Shown: piece by piece, positions 9,456 to 19,000 of the stretch
Numbering within the stretch: the stretch's first letter is position 1
Layout: each line of letters opens with the position of its first letter
Source: Verrucomicrobia bacterium IMCC26134
GTDB taxonomy: Bacteria > Verrucomicrobiota > Verrucomicrobiia > Opitutales > Opitutaceae
Length of the DNA: 64,000 bases
Assembly: GCA_000972765.1 (NCBI GenBank)
Contig: CP011265.1
Span: 2,403,501-2,467,500, forward strand
Direction: 5' to 3'
Made by a program: the position numbers and the translations under genes
Notes under the pieces: generated by a model
Told to the model about the DNA's origin: nothing
The model's input: the letters and a program-made list of their open reading frames with translations, nothing else
Database searches by the model: none

Positions 9456-11192
9456 ATGTCCGTCACCTCACCCAGCCTCGACCGTCCTCGCCGCTGGGAT
9501 GCACCGTTCGCCGCCGACTTCCCGCCCGAGGCCATCGAACGCCTTCTCTCCATCGCCCCCTTCGATGCGATGAACCCGGACAGTTTTCCCCGCTCCTCCT
9601 CCCTCCCCGACATCCTGCGCAACGACACCGCTCTTCGCACGTTCAAGGCCAACGAGCTCATCGTGCGCGAGGGCGACTACGGCACTTCCGCGTTCCTCAT
9701 TATTCAAGGCCGCGCCCGTGTCGTGCTTTCCCCCGGTCTCCCGCCCTCCGCCGTGGGCCGCAAGGAACGCTCCAAAAAGGGCCTTTTCCGCTCCCTCGCC
9801 CAACTCTGGTCAAATCCGCGCGAGGACGAGGCCATCACCCGCCGCCGCCACCGCGACCAGACCAGCCGTTCGGTTTTTCTCCAGGACGTCCCCCGCCTGC
9901 TAGGGGAGCACAAGACCGCCGCCATGCACGCCGGCGATTTCTTCGGTGAGATCGCCGCCCTCTCGCGCATGCCGCGCACCTCCACCATCTTCGCCGAGGA
10001 GGACAACACCCAGCTCCTCGAGATCCGCTGGCAAGGCCTGCGCGACTTGCTGAAATACGACCCCGCCCTGCGCGCCCACGTGGACAAAATCTACCGCCAG
10101 CGCGCCCTCGCGTCCTACCTTCAGGAAATTCCGTTTCTCCGCCACCTCACCGCCGAGGCCCGCGCCGTCGTCGAGGCCGCCACCCATTTCGAAACCTACG
10201 GCGACTATGACTGGTCCGGCGAATACAAGAAGCTCGTCCAGGCCGGCACCGCCGCCGTCGCCAAGGAAACCACCATCGCCGCCGAGGACGACTACCCGAA
10301 CGGCATCATCATGGTCCGCTCCGGTTTTGCCCGCCTTACCCAGCGCCACGGCGCCGGTCACCGCACCCTCAACTACCTCGGCGCCGGGCGCGTCTACGGC
10401 TTCGACGAGATCGCGCACAACTGGAAAAACCCCGACGCCCCCGTCTCCCTCCAGCACAGCCTTCGCGTCATCGGCCACACCCACGTTCTCACCATCCCGG
10501 CCGCCATCATAGAGCAACATGTGCTCCCCACCCTTCCGGCCGGCCAACTCCCGCCGCCAATCGCGCCGTCTGATGTAGCCCCGACCGCCGGTCGGGGTTC
10601 CGTTTCCGGTTCCTCCGCAGCACGCTCCGCACCCACAGTGAAGAACGTCGCCCCGGTTGACTCCGCCTTGATGGAGTTCCTCACCCAGAACCGTCTCTTC
10701 AATGGCACCGAGTCCATGGTCATTGACCTCGACCGCTGCACGCGTTGCGACGACTGCGTGCGCGCCTGCGCGTCCACCCATGATGGCAACCCGCGTTTCC
10801 TTCGCCACGGTCCCATTCATGACAACCTCATGGTCGCGCAGGCTTGCATGCACTGCGCCGACCCCATCTGCATGATCGGCTGCCCAACCGGCGCCATCCA
10901 CCGCGACGCCTTCGGCGGCGAGGTCGTCATCAACTCCGACACCTGCATCGGCTGCACCGTCTGCGCCAACAACTGCCCCTACGGCTCCATCCGCATGGTC
11001 GAGACCCGCGACGACGACGGCCAGCCCCTCGTCGCCAAGGATCAAAAGCCCCTCCTCAAAGCCACCAAGTGCGACCTCTGCCTCGACCAGCTCGGCGGCC
11101 CCGCCTGCGTCCGCGCCTGCCCCCACGACGCCCTCGACCGCCTCGACCTCAACACCCTCGATCCGCTCACCGCCTGGCTGAACCGCCGCTAA
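9456..11192 (+). CDS. Two cyclic-nucleotide-binding-like domains fused to a four-cluster 4Fe-4S ferredoxin
   Basis: A 578-aa soluble protein. A first CRP-type effector domain (about 50-210) contains FKANELIVREGDYGTSAFLI, a 50-residue insertion, then GDFFGEIAALSRMPRTSTI. A second domain lies at about 215-350. A DmsB/NrfC-like ferredoxin module (about 420-560) has 16 cysteines in four groups: CTRCDDCVRAC, CMHCADPICMIGC, CIGCTVCANNC and CDLCLDQLGGPACVRAC, enough for four [4Fe-4S] clusters. No DNA-binding helix-turn-helix follows the effector domains, so it is probably a ligand-gated electron carrier and not a regulator. It lies 39 bp after the reductase and 28 bp before the b-type membrane protein. 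Confidence 0.82.
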   Translation: MSVTSPSLDRPRRWDAPFAADFPPEAIERLLSIAPFDAMNPDSFPRSSSLPDILRNDTALRTFKANELIVREGDYGTSAFLIIQGRARVVLSPGLPPSAVGRKERSKKGLFRSLAQLWSNPREDEAITRRRHRDQTSRSVFLQDVPRLLGEHKTAAMHAGDFFGEIAALSRMPRTSTIFAEEDNTQLLEIRWQGLRDLLKYDPALRAHVDKIYRQRALASYLQEIPFLRHLTAEARAVVEAATHFETYGDYDWSGEYKKLVQAGTAAVAKETTIAAEDDYPNGIIMVRSGFARLTQRHGAGHRTLNYLGAGRVYGFDEIAHNWKNPDAPVSLQHSLRVIGHTHVLTIPAAIIEQHVLPTLPAGQLPPPIAPSDVAPTAGRGSVSGSSAARSAPTVKNVAPVDSALMEFLTQNRLFNGTESMVIDLDRCTRCDDCVRACASTHDGNPRFLRHGPIHDNLMVAQACMHCADPICMIGCPTGAIHRDAFGGEVVINSDTCIGCTVCANNCPYGSIRMVETRDDDGQPLVAKDQKPLLKATKCDLCLDQLGGPACVRACPHDALDRLDLNTLDPLTAWLNRR

Positions 11193-11220
11193 ACGCCCGC
11201 CTCCAGCTCCTCACTTCGGC

Positions 11221-12048
11221 ATGATCGCCTCGCTAAAACTCCGTCGCACCGTCCTCTCGCTGCTCACCCTCGCCGCGTCTGCCGTGCTCGCCTTCTACTA
11301 CCCGCGTTTGGAGACCGCCCTGCCCCGTCTCGTTTACCTCACCGGCTGGCTTCTCCTGGTCCTCTGCCTGTTCCTGACCGCCTACAACGTCCGCAAAAAA
11401 CTCCCGTTCCTCCCGCTGCTTTCATCCCGGCTCTGGCTTCAATTCCACGCCTACGCCGGTCTCTTCGCCGGTCTCGTATTTGTTTTCCACCTACGCTTCG
11501 CCCTCCCTTTCGGACTCTTTAACCTCACCCTCGCCGCGCTGTTCCTCGCCGTCACGTTCAGCGGCATCTTCGGCTGGTGGCTGTCCCGCGCCATCCCGCG
11601 CCGCCTGACCACCGCCGGCGGCGAGGTGCCGTTCGAGCGCATTCCCGCCATCCGCCGGGATCTGCGGCTCCGCGCCGAAACAAGCGCCCTCGCCGCCATC
11701 CCCGAGGCCAAGGCCGCCACCCTCGCGGATTTCTACGTTCGCACCCTCGCCCCCGTTTTCGCCGCCGGCCCCGCTTTTCTGCCCCATATCCTCGGCTCGC
11801 GCGCCGCGCTCAACGACCGCCTCGCCACCCTCGCCGAGGTCAGCCGCTACCTCAGCCCGCCGGAGCAGGCCCGCGCCGATTCGCTCGCCGAGCTGGTCCG
11901 CGCCCGCCATGTCCTGGATTTCCACTACGCCAACCAGCTTCTGCTCAAAACCTGGCTCTTCAGCCACGTCCCGCTCACCTACGGCCTGCTGCTGTTCACC
12001 GCCCTCCACGTTGTCCTCGTCCATGCCTTTAGCGGAGGAGCCAGATGA
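11221..12048 (+). CDS. Membrane protein, probable diheme cytochrome b
   Basis: A 275-aa integral membrane protein with about five helices: residues 13-30, 37-55, 78-97, 100-122 and a C-terminal one near 248-270. Histidines in FHAYAGLFAGLVFVFHLRF and in the last helix (SHVPLTYGLLLFTALHVVLVHAF) are spaced for axial ligation of two b hemes across the membrane. A 120-residue hydrophilic segment separates helices four and five. It overlaps the next decaheme gene by 4 bp (ATGA), so the two are translationally coupled and probably form one complex. No close named family is recognised. Confidence 0.65.
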   Translation: MIASLKLRRTVLSLLTLAASAVLAFYYPRLETALPRLVYLTGWLLLVLCLFLTAYNVRKKLPFLPLLSSRLWLQFHAYAGLFAGLVFVFHLRFALPFGLFNLTLAALFLAVTFSGIFGWWLSRAIPRRLTTAGGEVPFERIPAIRRDLRLRAETSALAAIPEAKAATLADFYVRTLAPVFAAGPAFLPHILGSRAALNDRLATLAEVSRYLSPPEQARADSLAELVRARHVLDFHYANQLLLKTWLFSHVPLTYGLLLFTALHVVLVHAFSGGAR

Positions 12049-13757
12049 GCACCGAAGGCCGCCAGCCCGCCCCCGAGTTTGATGACACCCGCTACGAGCG
12101 GCCCCAGAAAAACTGGGTCTGCGGTCACGCTTGCGAGGGTTGCCCGTGCCGCCTCGGCCCATCCACTTCCGGAGCCTGCCGCGCCGGCCCCGAGTGCAAA
12201 CCGCTTCTCGTCGCCGCCGCGGGCGAGTCCAAGGGGCTCTGGAAATGCACCCGCCCCGCCGACTGGGGCGGCCCCTGCCCCACCGGTCCGAACCCCGACG
12301 GGACCTGCTGCCAAGTCACACCTCCTTGCGTGCCGGTGCGCAGTCTGCGTTCCCGCCGCGGCCTGCTGGTGCGGCTCACCGTCGCCGCCTGCCTCGGCCT
12401 GCTCCTGGTTGTGCTCTACGGCCCGTGGCGCGAGGCCGCCATTAACCCCGGCCCGCTCACCCGAGTCCACTCCGGGCCGGCCTTCGCCGCCGCTCACTCC
12501 GCCGCCGGGGTCAACGACACCCAGGGCTGCGTCCACTGCCACGCCGTCGCCCACCACCCGCCCGGCGAATGGCTCTCCACTGCCGCAGCCAGCCTCGTCC
12601 CCGGCGCTCCGCTCGCCCCAGCCCAACTGTTTTCCCGCGAGGCCCGCGACTTCGATCCGATGGACACCGCCTGCCAGTCCTGCCATCGCCCCCACTCTTT
12701 CCACCAAGCCAGCGTCGCCAACGACACCTCTTGCTCGGCATGCCACCTCGAACACCAGGGCCGCGGCCAAAACCTCCTCACGGTCAACCCCGCCCACTGC
12801 ACCGCGTGCCATGGCGACAACTCCCATATGACCGACGCCGCCCTACTTGCGCGCCGCCTCGACCCCGCCCTGTTCACCAAAAAAATCGCCGCCGGTCGCG
12901 TCGCCTTCGCCGTCGCCCGCCCGCCCGAGGGCCTCACCGCCCGGATCACTTCTTTCGCCGCCGACCACCCTGAGTTACGCCTCCACGCCCCCGGCACCGC
13001 CGATCCCAATCCGCTCGCCTTCAACCACGCCCTCCACCTTACCGGCGAAACCATTCCGCTGCTCGATGGCAAACGCCTCGACTGCCGCTCCTGCCACGTT
13101 CCCGACCAGAGCGGCGCCCTCATGCAGCCCGTCCGTTTCGCCCTTCACTGCCAGTCCTGCCACGGCCTGCCCATTGATCCGTCCACTCCGTCAGTCGCCG
13201 TCCCCCACGGCAGCGCCGAGGCCGCCCGCGCCTTTCTCCGCGCCTTGCCCGCCGCCTACTCGGATGACGCCGTGCGCCGCCTCGGTCTCTCCGGCGAACC
13301 CCTCCGCGCCCATGTCGCGGAGAAACTCGACGCGCTTCATTTCCTCCACCCGTCCGGCGAGGTCCTCGAGCGCAAGGTCTTCTTCGGCGACCCGTCCGCC
13401 CCCGCCGGCCGCGATTCCTGCAACCTTTGCCATGTCGTCGAGGCCACCCCGGCCGGAGCCACCCCGCGCATCGTCCCCGCCCAGGTTCCCGATATCTGGA
13501 TGCCTCGCGCCCGCTTCGACCACGCCCGCCACACCCAGGTTGCCTGCATAACTTGCCACGCCGCCACCACCAGCACGCTCACCACCGATGTGCTCATGCC
13601 CGCAAAGGCCACTTGCGCAACATGCCATAGCCCCGCCGGCGGCGTCACCGATTCCTGCACCGCTTGCCACGGTTACCATAATCCTCCTCCCACCGGCGTT
13701 ACAAAAACCGCCTCTCTTCCCGACCAGCTCAAACGCGCCTTGGCGTCCGCACCCTAG
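12045..13757 (+). CDS. Membrane-anchored decaheme cytochrome c with Cys-rich N-terminal domain
   Basis: A 570-aa protein. The N-terminal 100 residues hold 11 cysteines (positions 26, 30, 33, 35, 45, 51, 68, 78, 88, 89, 95) in the pattern CGHACEGCPC, GACRAGPEC, WKCTRP, GGPCPTGPNPDGTCC. One membrane helix (about 107-126) follows, then a periplasmic region with ten CXXCH motifs (CVHCH, CQSCH, CSACH, CTACH, CRSCH, CQSCH, CNLCH, CITCH, CATCH, CTACH). With a positive-inside orientation the Cys-rich part would be cytosolic, suited to binding Fe-S or zinc, and could meet the ferredoxin protein. The hemes would carry electrons across the periplasm. No MtrA-like sequence identity is evident by eye. Confidence 0.8.
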   Translation: MSTEGRQPAPEFDDTRYERPQKNWVCGHACEGCPCRLGPSTSGACRAGPECKPLLVAAAGESKGLWKCTRPADWGGPCPTGPNPDGTCCQVTPPCVPVRSLRSRRGLLVRLTVAACLGLLLVVLYGPWREAAINPGPLTRVHSGPAFAAAHSAAGVNDTQGCVHCHAVAHHPPGEWLSTAAASLVPGAPLAPAQLFSREARDFDPMDTACQSCHRPHSFHQASVANDTSCSACHLEHQGRGQNLLTVNPAHCTACHGDNSHMTDAALLARRLDPALFTKKIAAGRVAFAVARPPEGLTARITSFAADHPELRLHAPGTADPNPLAFNHALHLTGETIPLLDGKRLDCRSCHVPDQSGALMQPVRFALHCQSCHGLPIDPSTPSVAVPHGSAEAARAFLRALPAAYSDDAVRRLGLSGEPLRAHVAEKLDALHFLHPSGEVLERKVFFGDPSAPAGRDSCNLCHVVEATPAGATPRIVPAQVPDIWMPRARFDHARHTQVACITCHAATTSTLTTDVLMPAKATCATCHSPAGGVTDSCTACHGYHNPPPTGVTKTASLPDQLKRALASAP

Positions 13758-13761
13758 CTCC

Positions 13762-16011
13762 ATGCGCGCCTTCGGTCCCCTCGTCTCTTTTCTGGTCTGC
13801 GCAGCGCTTCCCCTCGGTGCCTCCGAGCCGCCGCCAGCTCCCGACCTGGCCCCCGGCGAACTCCCGTCCGACGCACCCCGCGCCCATCAACGTCTCGATT
13901 CCGCGCCGCCGCCGGCCTCCCCCGCCGACACGCCTTCCGACCCCGGCTCGCCTCTGCCGCCGCTTCCGCCGCCCGCCGCTCCCGTTCGTATCAACATAAC
14001 CACAACGTCGCCCGCCGCCTCGGCCTTCAATCCCGACCCCGGCGCTCCCGCCGCCCCCCTCTCCCCGGCACCCGGCTCCGCCCCCTACTTCCCGAGCGAT
14101 CCCGCCCCGACTCCCGCTCCTGCTCCCGCCGCCGTCCCCCTGCCCGCCGGCCCGCTCACGCGTCCCGCCGTCGAGACCGTCCCGTCCCCGCTCACCTCCG
14201 ATCCCGCCGCCGTCACTCCCCTCGGCTCCGATTTCCCCGAGCCACTCCCGCGCACCGGCGTCCGCTACACCGATCCGATCTCCCCGCACCACGGCCACGG
14301 CTGGTCCGCCCCAGAGTCCTACCCTCTCGCCGCCAAGGGCCAGGGTTACCCCGCCAACTCCACCCCCGTCCCCGATCGCTGGCGTGACACGTCTTTCGCT
14401 CCGTGGCGCCGCTACACCTCCGGCGACACCAACGAATCCCCGTTCGCCCACCCCGCGCCCGAGACTTGGCACTGGTATCGTCAAAGCCTGCTCAAGGGCG
14501 ACCTCCCTATCCACGGCCAGGACTGGTTCCTCGCTCTCACCGCTTCTTCCGAATCGCTCTACGAGGACCGCTCCCTCCCGCTCCCCAGCGGCGTCAGCGC
14601 GTCGTCGCCCGGTCAATTCGATTTCCTCGGCTCCTACGGCACGACCGTCTTCGTGCAAAACCTCGCCCTCGACGCCGTCCTTTTCCGAGGCGAGACCGTT
14701 TACCGTCCGCCGCACCAAACCTTCAAACTCCGCCTCGTCGGCAACTACAACCGCGTCACCGTGGACGCCCCGGGCCTGCTCAACCCCGACCCGTCCGCCC
14801 CTTCCGGCGGCAACGACGCCCCCACCCGCCGCAACGACGCTTTCCTCGCCGTTCAGGAGGCGTTTTACGAATACCACCTCGCCAACCTCACCCCCACTTT
14901 CGACTTCATCGCTGTCAAGGCAGGTCTCCAGTCCTTCAACTCCGATTTCCGCGGCTTCATTTTTAACGAAACCCAGCTCGGCCTCCGTCTGCTCGGCAAC
15001 GCCGACAACAACCTCTACCAATACAATCTCGCCGTCTTCGATCTGCGCGAGAAGGACACCAACTCCGAGCTCAACACCCTCGACGCCCGCGGCCAATACG
15101 TCGTCGTCGCGAACATTTATCGCCAGGATTTTCTCGTAAAGGGCTACACCGCCCAGCTCTCCCTCCACGGCAACTTCGACCAGGCCGGCATCAACTACGA
15201 CACCAACGGCGGCATCGTCCGTCCCAATCCCCTCGGCACCGTCGCCGCCCACGAGGTGGATGTCGGCTACCTCGGCTGGGCTGGCGACGGCCACTTCGGC
15301 CGTTTCAACGTCAACCACGCCCTCTACTACGCCTTCGGACGGGATGAGTTCAATGGTCTCGCCGGCCGCGAGACCACCATCTCCGCCGGCCTCGCCGCCC
15401 TCGAGCTCAGCTACGATCAAAACTGGATTCGCTTCAAGGCCTCCGCCCTCTTCGCCACCGGTGATTCCGATCCCACTGATGGTCGCGCCACCGGCTTCGA
15501 CTCCATCGTGGAAAACACCAACTTCGTCGGCGGCCCGTTCAGCTACTACGTCCGCCAGGGTTTCAACCTCGCCGGCACCGCCGTCTCCACCAAGCAGCGT
15601 TTCTCCGTCCTGCCGAATCTCCGTTCCAGCAAAACCCAGGGCCAGGCCAACTTCGTCAACCCCGGCGTTTTCATCCTCGGCCTCGGCACCGACATCGAGC
15701 TCACCCCTCGCCTCCGCGCCTTCGCCAATGCCAGCCACATCAGCTTCGCCCAGACCGAGCCGCTCCAGACCGCACTCTTCACCAACACTGTAGCCCCCGA
15801 TCTCGGCTGGGATCTCTCCCTCGGCCTCCAATGGCGCCCGCTCCTTACCGATAACATCATCGTCTCCGCCGGCTACGCCGTCCTCCTCCCCGGCCAGGGC
15901 TTTAACGACATCTACCGCAACACCGTCCCCGCCGTTCCCGGTTTCTCCGCCTCTCCGTCTCCGCCCTCGCTCCTCCACAGCGCCCTCATCGCCGTGACAC
16001 TCACTTACTAA
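13762..16011 (+). CDS. Outer-membrane beta-barrel protein of the cytochrome cluster
   Basis: A 749-aa protein beginning MRAFGPLVSFLVCAALPLGAS, a signal peptide. Residues about 20-170 are a low-complexity Pro/Ala-rich linker. The remainder consists of alternating amphipathic strands rich in Tyr, Phe, Asn and Gly (LGSYGTTVFVQNLALDAVLF, RLVGNYNRVTV, GFDSIVENTNFVGGPFSYYV) and ends SALIAVTLTY, an aromatic C-terminus typical of outer-membrane barrels. It starts 4 bp after the decaheme gene and ends 16 bp before the next multiheme gene. By position and fold it is the likely porin sheath of a porin-cytochrome conduit. An in-frame extension upstream of 13762 overlaps the decaheme gene and was rejected as the start. 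Confidence 0.72.
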   Translation: MRAFGPLVSFLVCAALPLGASEPPPAPDLAPGELPSDAPRAHQRLDSAPPPASPADTPSDPGSPLPPLPPPAAPVRINITTTSPAASAFNPDPGAPAAPLSPAPGSAPYFPSDPAPTPAPAPAAVPLPAGPLTRPAVETVPSPLTSDPAAVTPLGSDFPEPLPRTGVRYTDPISPHHGHGWSAPESYPLAAKGQGYPANSTPVPDRWRDTSFAPWRRYTSGDTNESPFAHPAPETWHWYRQSLLKGDLPIHGQDWFLALTASSESLYEDRSLPLPSGVSASSPGQFDFLGSYGTTVFVQNLALDAVLFRGETVYRPPHQTFKLRLVGNYNRVTVDAPGLLNPDPSAPSGGNDAPTRRNDAFLAVQEAFYEYHLANLTPTFDFIAVKAGLQSFNSDFRGFIFNETQLGLRLLGNADNNLYQYNLAVFDLREKDTNSELNTLDARGQYVVVANIYRQDFLVKGYTAQLSLHGNFDQAGINYDTNGGIVRPNPLGTVAAHEVDVGYLGWAGDGHFGRFNVNHALYYAFGRDEFNGLAGRETTISAGLAALELSYDQNWIRFKASALFATGDSDPTDGRATGFDSIVENTNFVGGPFSYYVRQGFNLAGTAVSTKQRFSVLPNLRSSKTQGQANFVNPGVFILGLGTDIELTPRLRAFANASHISFAQTEPLQTALFTNTVAPDLGWDLSLGLQWRPLLTDNIIVSAGYAVLLPGQGFNDIYRNTVPAVPGFSASPSPPSLLHSALIAVTLTY

Positions 16012-16021
16012 TCCGCTCCGA

Positions 16022-16054
16022 CCTCCGTGCACTCCGTGTCCTCCGTGGTTAAAA
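16022..16054 (+). repeat. Dispersed CTCCGTG-type repeat, copy 1
   Basis: A short repeat built on CTCCGTG units followed by GGTTAAAA. A near-copy occurs at 42766-42797. It overlaps the start region of the 1308-aa multiheme gene, and its GTG triplets supply every available upstream start codon. Confidence 0.6.
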
Positions 16055-19000
16055 AATCCGCCCTCCGCCGTCTCCTCGTCCCCATCGCCGCCGCGTGGGG
16101 TCTGGCCGTCGCGTCCCTTCTCCTCTTCGCCGACTCCACCCCGCACGACGTCGTCGTCTTCGCTCCCGCCGCCTCCATCTCTGGCCCCGCCACATCGGTT
16201 CCGCCCGAAATCCTAAATCCTAAATCCAAAATCCCAAACTCGCCCGCCCCTTCCCTCGTTGACCAATCCCGTGCCGCCGCCGCCCGCAAATCCGCCGGCT
16301 GCATCGAGTGCCATGCCAACATCGAGGACATGCACGCTTCGCCCCACGTCGTGCTCGGTTGCACCGACTGCCACGGAGGCGACCCCACCCCCGGCCTCAC
16401 CCTGCGAAAGGCCCACGTAGCACCGCTCAACCCCGAGCTCTGGCCTTCCTCCGCCAACCCCAACGACTCCTCCGTCCTCCTCAATCACGAGTCCCCCGAG
16501 TTCATCCAATTCGTCAACCCAGGCGACCTCCGCATCTCCGAAAAAACCTGCGCCCCCTGCCACGCCGAGATCAACGCCCACGTCGGTCACTCCATCATGC
16601 GCCACGGTGCAATGCTCTGGGGCGCCGCCCTCTACAACAACGGCGGCACCCCGCACAAAAACCCCACTTACGGCCAGGCCTACGGCGCCGATGGCGTCCC
16701 GCTCCGCCTCGAATCCCCCATCCCCGTCACGCCCGAGATGACACTCCTCCACGGCATCCTGCCTTTCATCGAGCCGCTCCCGCGCTTCGCCCTCGGCCAG
16801 CCGTCCAACATCCTCCGCATCTTCGAGCGCGGCGGCGAAAAAATTACCGAGCTTGGCAACCCCAACGCCTTCGAGCCCCCCGGCCGCCCCGCCCGCCGTC
16901 TCTCCGAGCGCGGCCTCGGCACCAATAACCGCATCGATCCCGTTTACCTCAATCTCCAGAAAACCCGCCTCCACGATCCGATGCTCGATTTCATGGGCGC
17001 GAACAACCACGCGGGCGACTACCGCTCGTCCGGCTGCACCGCCTGCCACGTCCCCTACGCCAACGACCGCTCCCCCACCAATTCCGGCCCGTGGGCCAAA
17101 TACGGCCACCAAGGTCTCTCCTTCTCCGCCGATCCCATGATCTCCAAGAAGGAGAAGGGCCACCCGATCAAACACCAATTCACCCGCTCCATACCGTCCT
17201 CCCAATGCATGAACTGCCACATGCACCAGGGTAACCTTTTTGTAAATCCGTTTCTTGGATACACATGGTGGGACCAGGAGTCCGACGGCGAGTTCATGTA
17301 TCCGAAGGAGCAACACGACCCCACCCCCGCCGAGGAGGTCGCCCTCCACACCAGCACCCCCGAGGCCGCCGCCGCCCGCGGTCTCTGGCGCGATCCCGCC
17401 TTCCTCGAAAAGGTCGCCGAACTTAACCCCAAGCTTAAAGAGACCCAGTTCGCCGACTACCATGGCCACGGCTGGGTTTTCCGCGCTGTCTTTAAAAAGG
17501 ACAAAGAGGGCAACCTGCTCACCCTCGACGACAAGATCATCCCGTCCTCCGACTCCGATAAGTTCAAAAAGGCCGTCCACCTCAAGGACGTCCACCTCGC
17601 CCGCGGCATGCAGTGCGTGGACTGCCACTTCACCACCGATGTCCACGGCAACGGCCTGCTCTACGCCGAGCCCCGTGCCGTCACCGCCATCGAGTGCATT
17701 GATTGCCACGGCACCATCGAAAAACGCCCCACCCTGCTCACCTCCGGCAACGGCGGTCGCGTCGTCAACGGCCAGGTCCTCCCCAACAACCTCGCCGAGG
17801 GCACTACGCCATTCGGCCCGCGCTTCCGCTGGGAAGGCAAAAAACTCCTCCAGCAATCCATGATGGACAAAAATCTCGTCTGGGAAGTCCCGCAGACCAT
17901 GGACTCCATTGATCCCACCAGCGCCCACTACAACCCCAAGAGCGCCTACGCCAAAACCCTCCGCCGCGACGGCCAAACCTGGGGCCCCTCCGTTTCAACT
18001 TCATCTTCCCCCTTGAACTCGGCGCATCCCGCGCCGTCCGACCTCGCCCACGCCAACCAAAACATCTCCTGCCAAATCTGCCATACGTCCTGGGCCACCT
18101 CCTGCTTCGGCTGCCACCTCCCGCTCAAGGCCAACCAAAAGGTCCCCGGCAATAAATTCGAGGGCACCACCACGCGTTTCTACACGACCTACAACCCGCA
18201 AGTCGTCCGCGACGACGTCTTCATGCTCGGCCTCGACGCCACCTACAAAGACAAGCGCCTCGCCGTGCTCCGCTCTTCCTCCGCCGTCATCGTCGGTTCT
18301 CAAAACTCCAACCGCGAGTGGATCTACTCCCAGCAGCAGACCATCTCCGCCGAGGGCTACTCCGGCCAAGCTTTCAACCCCCACTTTCCCCACACCACCT
18401 CTTCCGTCGGCACCACCAAGGGCTGCACCGATTGCCACCTTTCCACCGCCAACGACAATCACGCCTGGATAACCCAGCTACTCGGTTTCGGCACCGGCAC
18501 GGTCAACTTGTTTGGCCGCCACGCCTACGTCGCCTCCGGCTCCGCCGGTCTCGACGCCGTCGTCTGGACCGAACGCGAAGAGCCCCAGGCCGCCAACGGC
18601 TCCCACCTCCAGCACCTCGCCTACCCGCGCAACTACGCCGAGCACGTCGCCCGCAACTCCGTGCTCACCGAGGCCCATCACCACCACGGTCGCGGCGAGA
18701 TTCTCGACCTTCTCCAGCGCGGCGAGTATCTCTACGCAGCCGCCGGCGACGCCGGTTTCATCGTCTTCGACATCGCCAACGTGGACAACAAGGCCTTCTC
18801 CGAGCGCATCACCACCGCCCCCGTCTCCCCCTTCGGCCAGCGCCTGTATGTGAAAACCCGTTACGCCACCAGCGTCGTCTCCCCCTCCACCCTCGCCCTT
18901 GATCCGCTGCGCATCCGCCTGCCCGAGAACCAGGAGCAGCCCATCGGCCTCAACTACGGCTTCATCTACATCACCGACCGCGACGAGGGCATCGTCATGG

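Noticed and set aside
13729-16146. Long minus-strand open frame antisense to the beta-barrel gene
   Set aside because: It is an antisense shadow caused by high GC; its translation is Gly/Glu/Val-rich without domain features, while the plus strand shows signal peptide and barrel strands.
16213-17976. Minus-strand 587-codon frame opposite the decaheme gene
   Set aside because: No recognisable domain; the plus strand carries ten heme motifs here.
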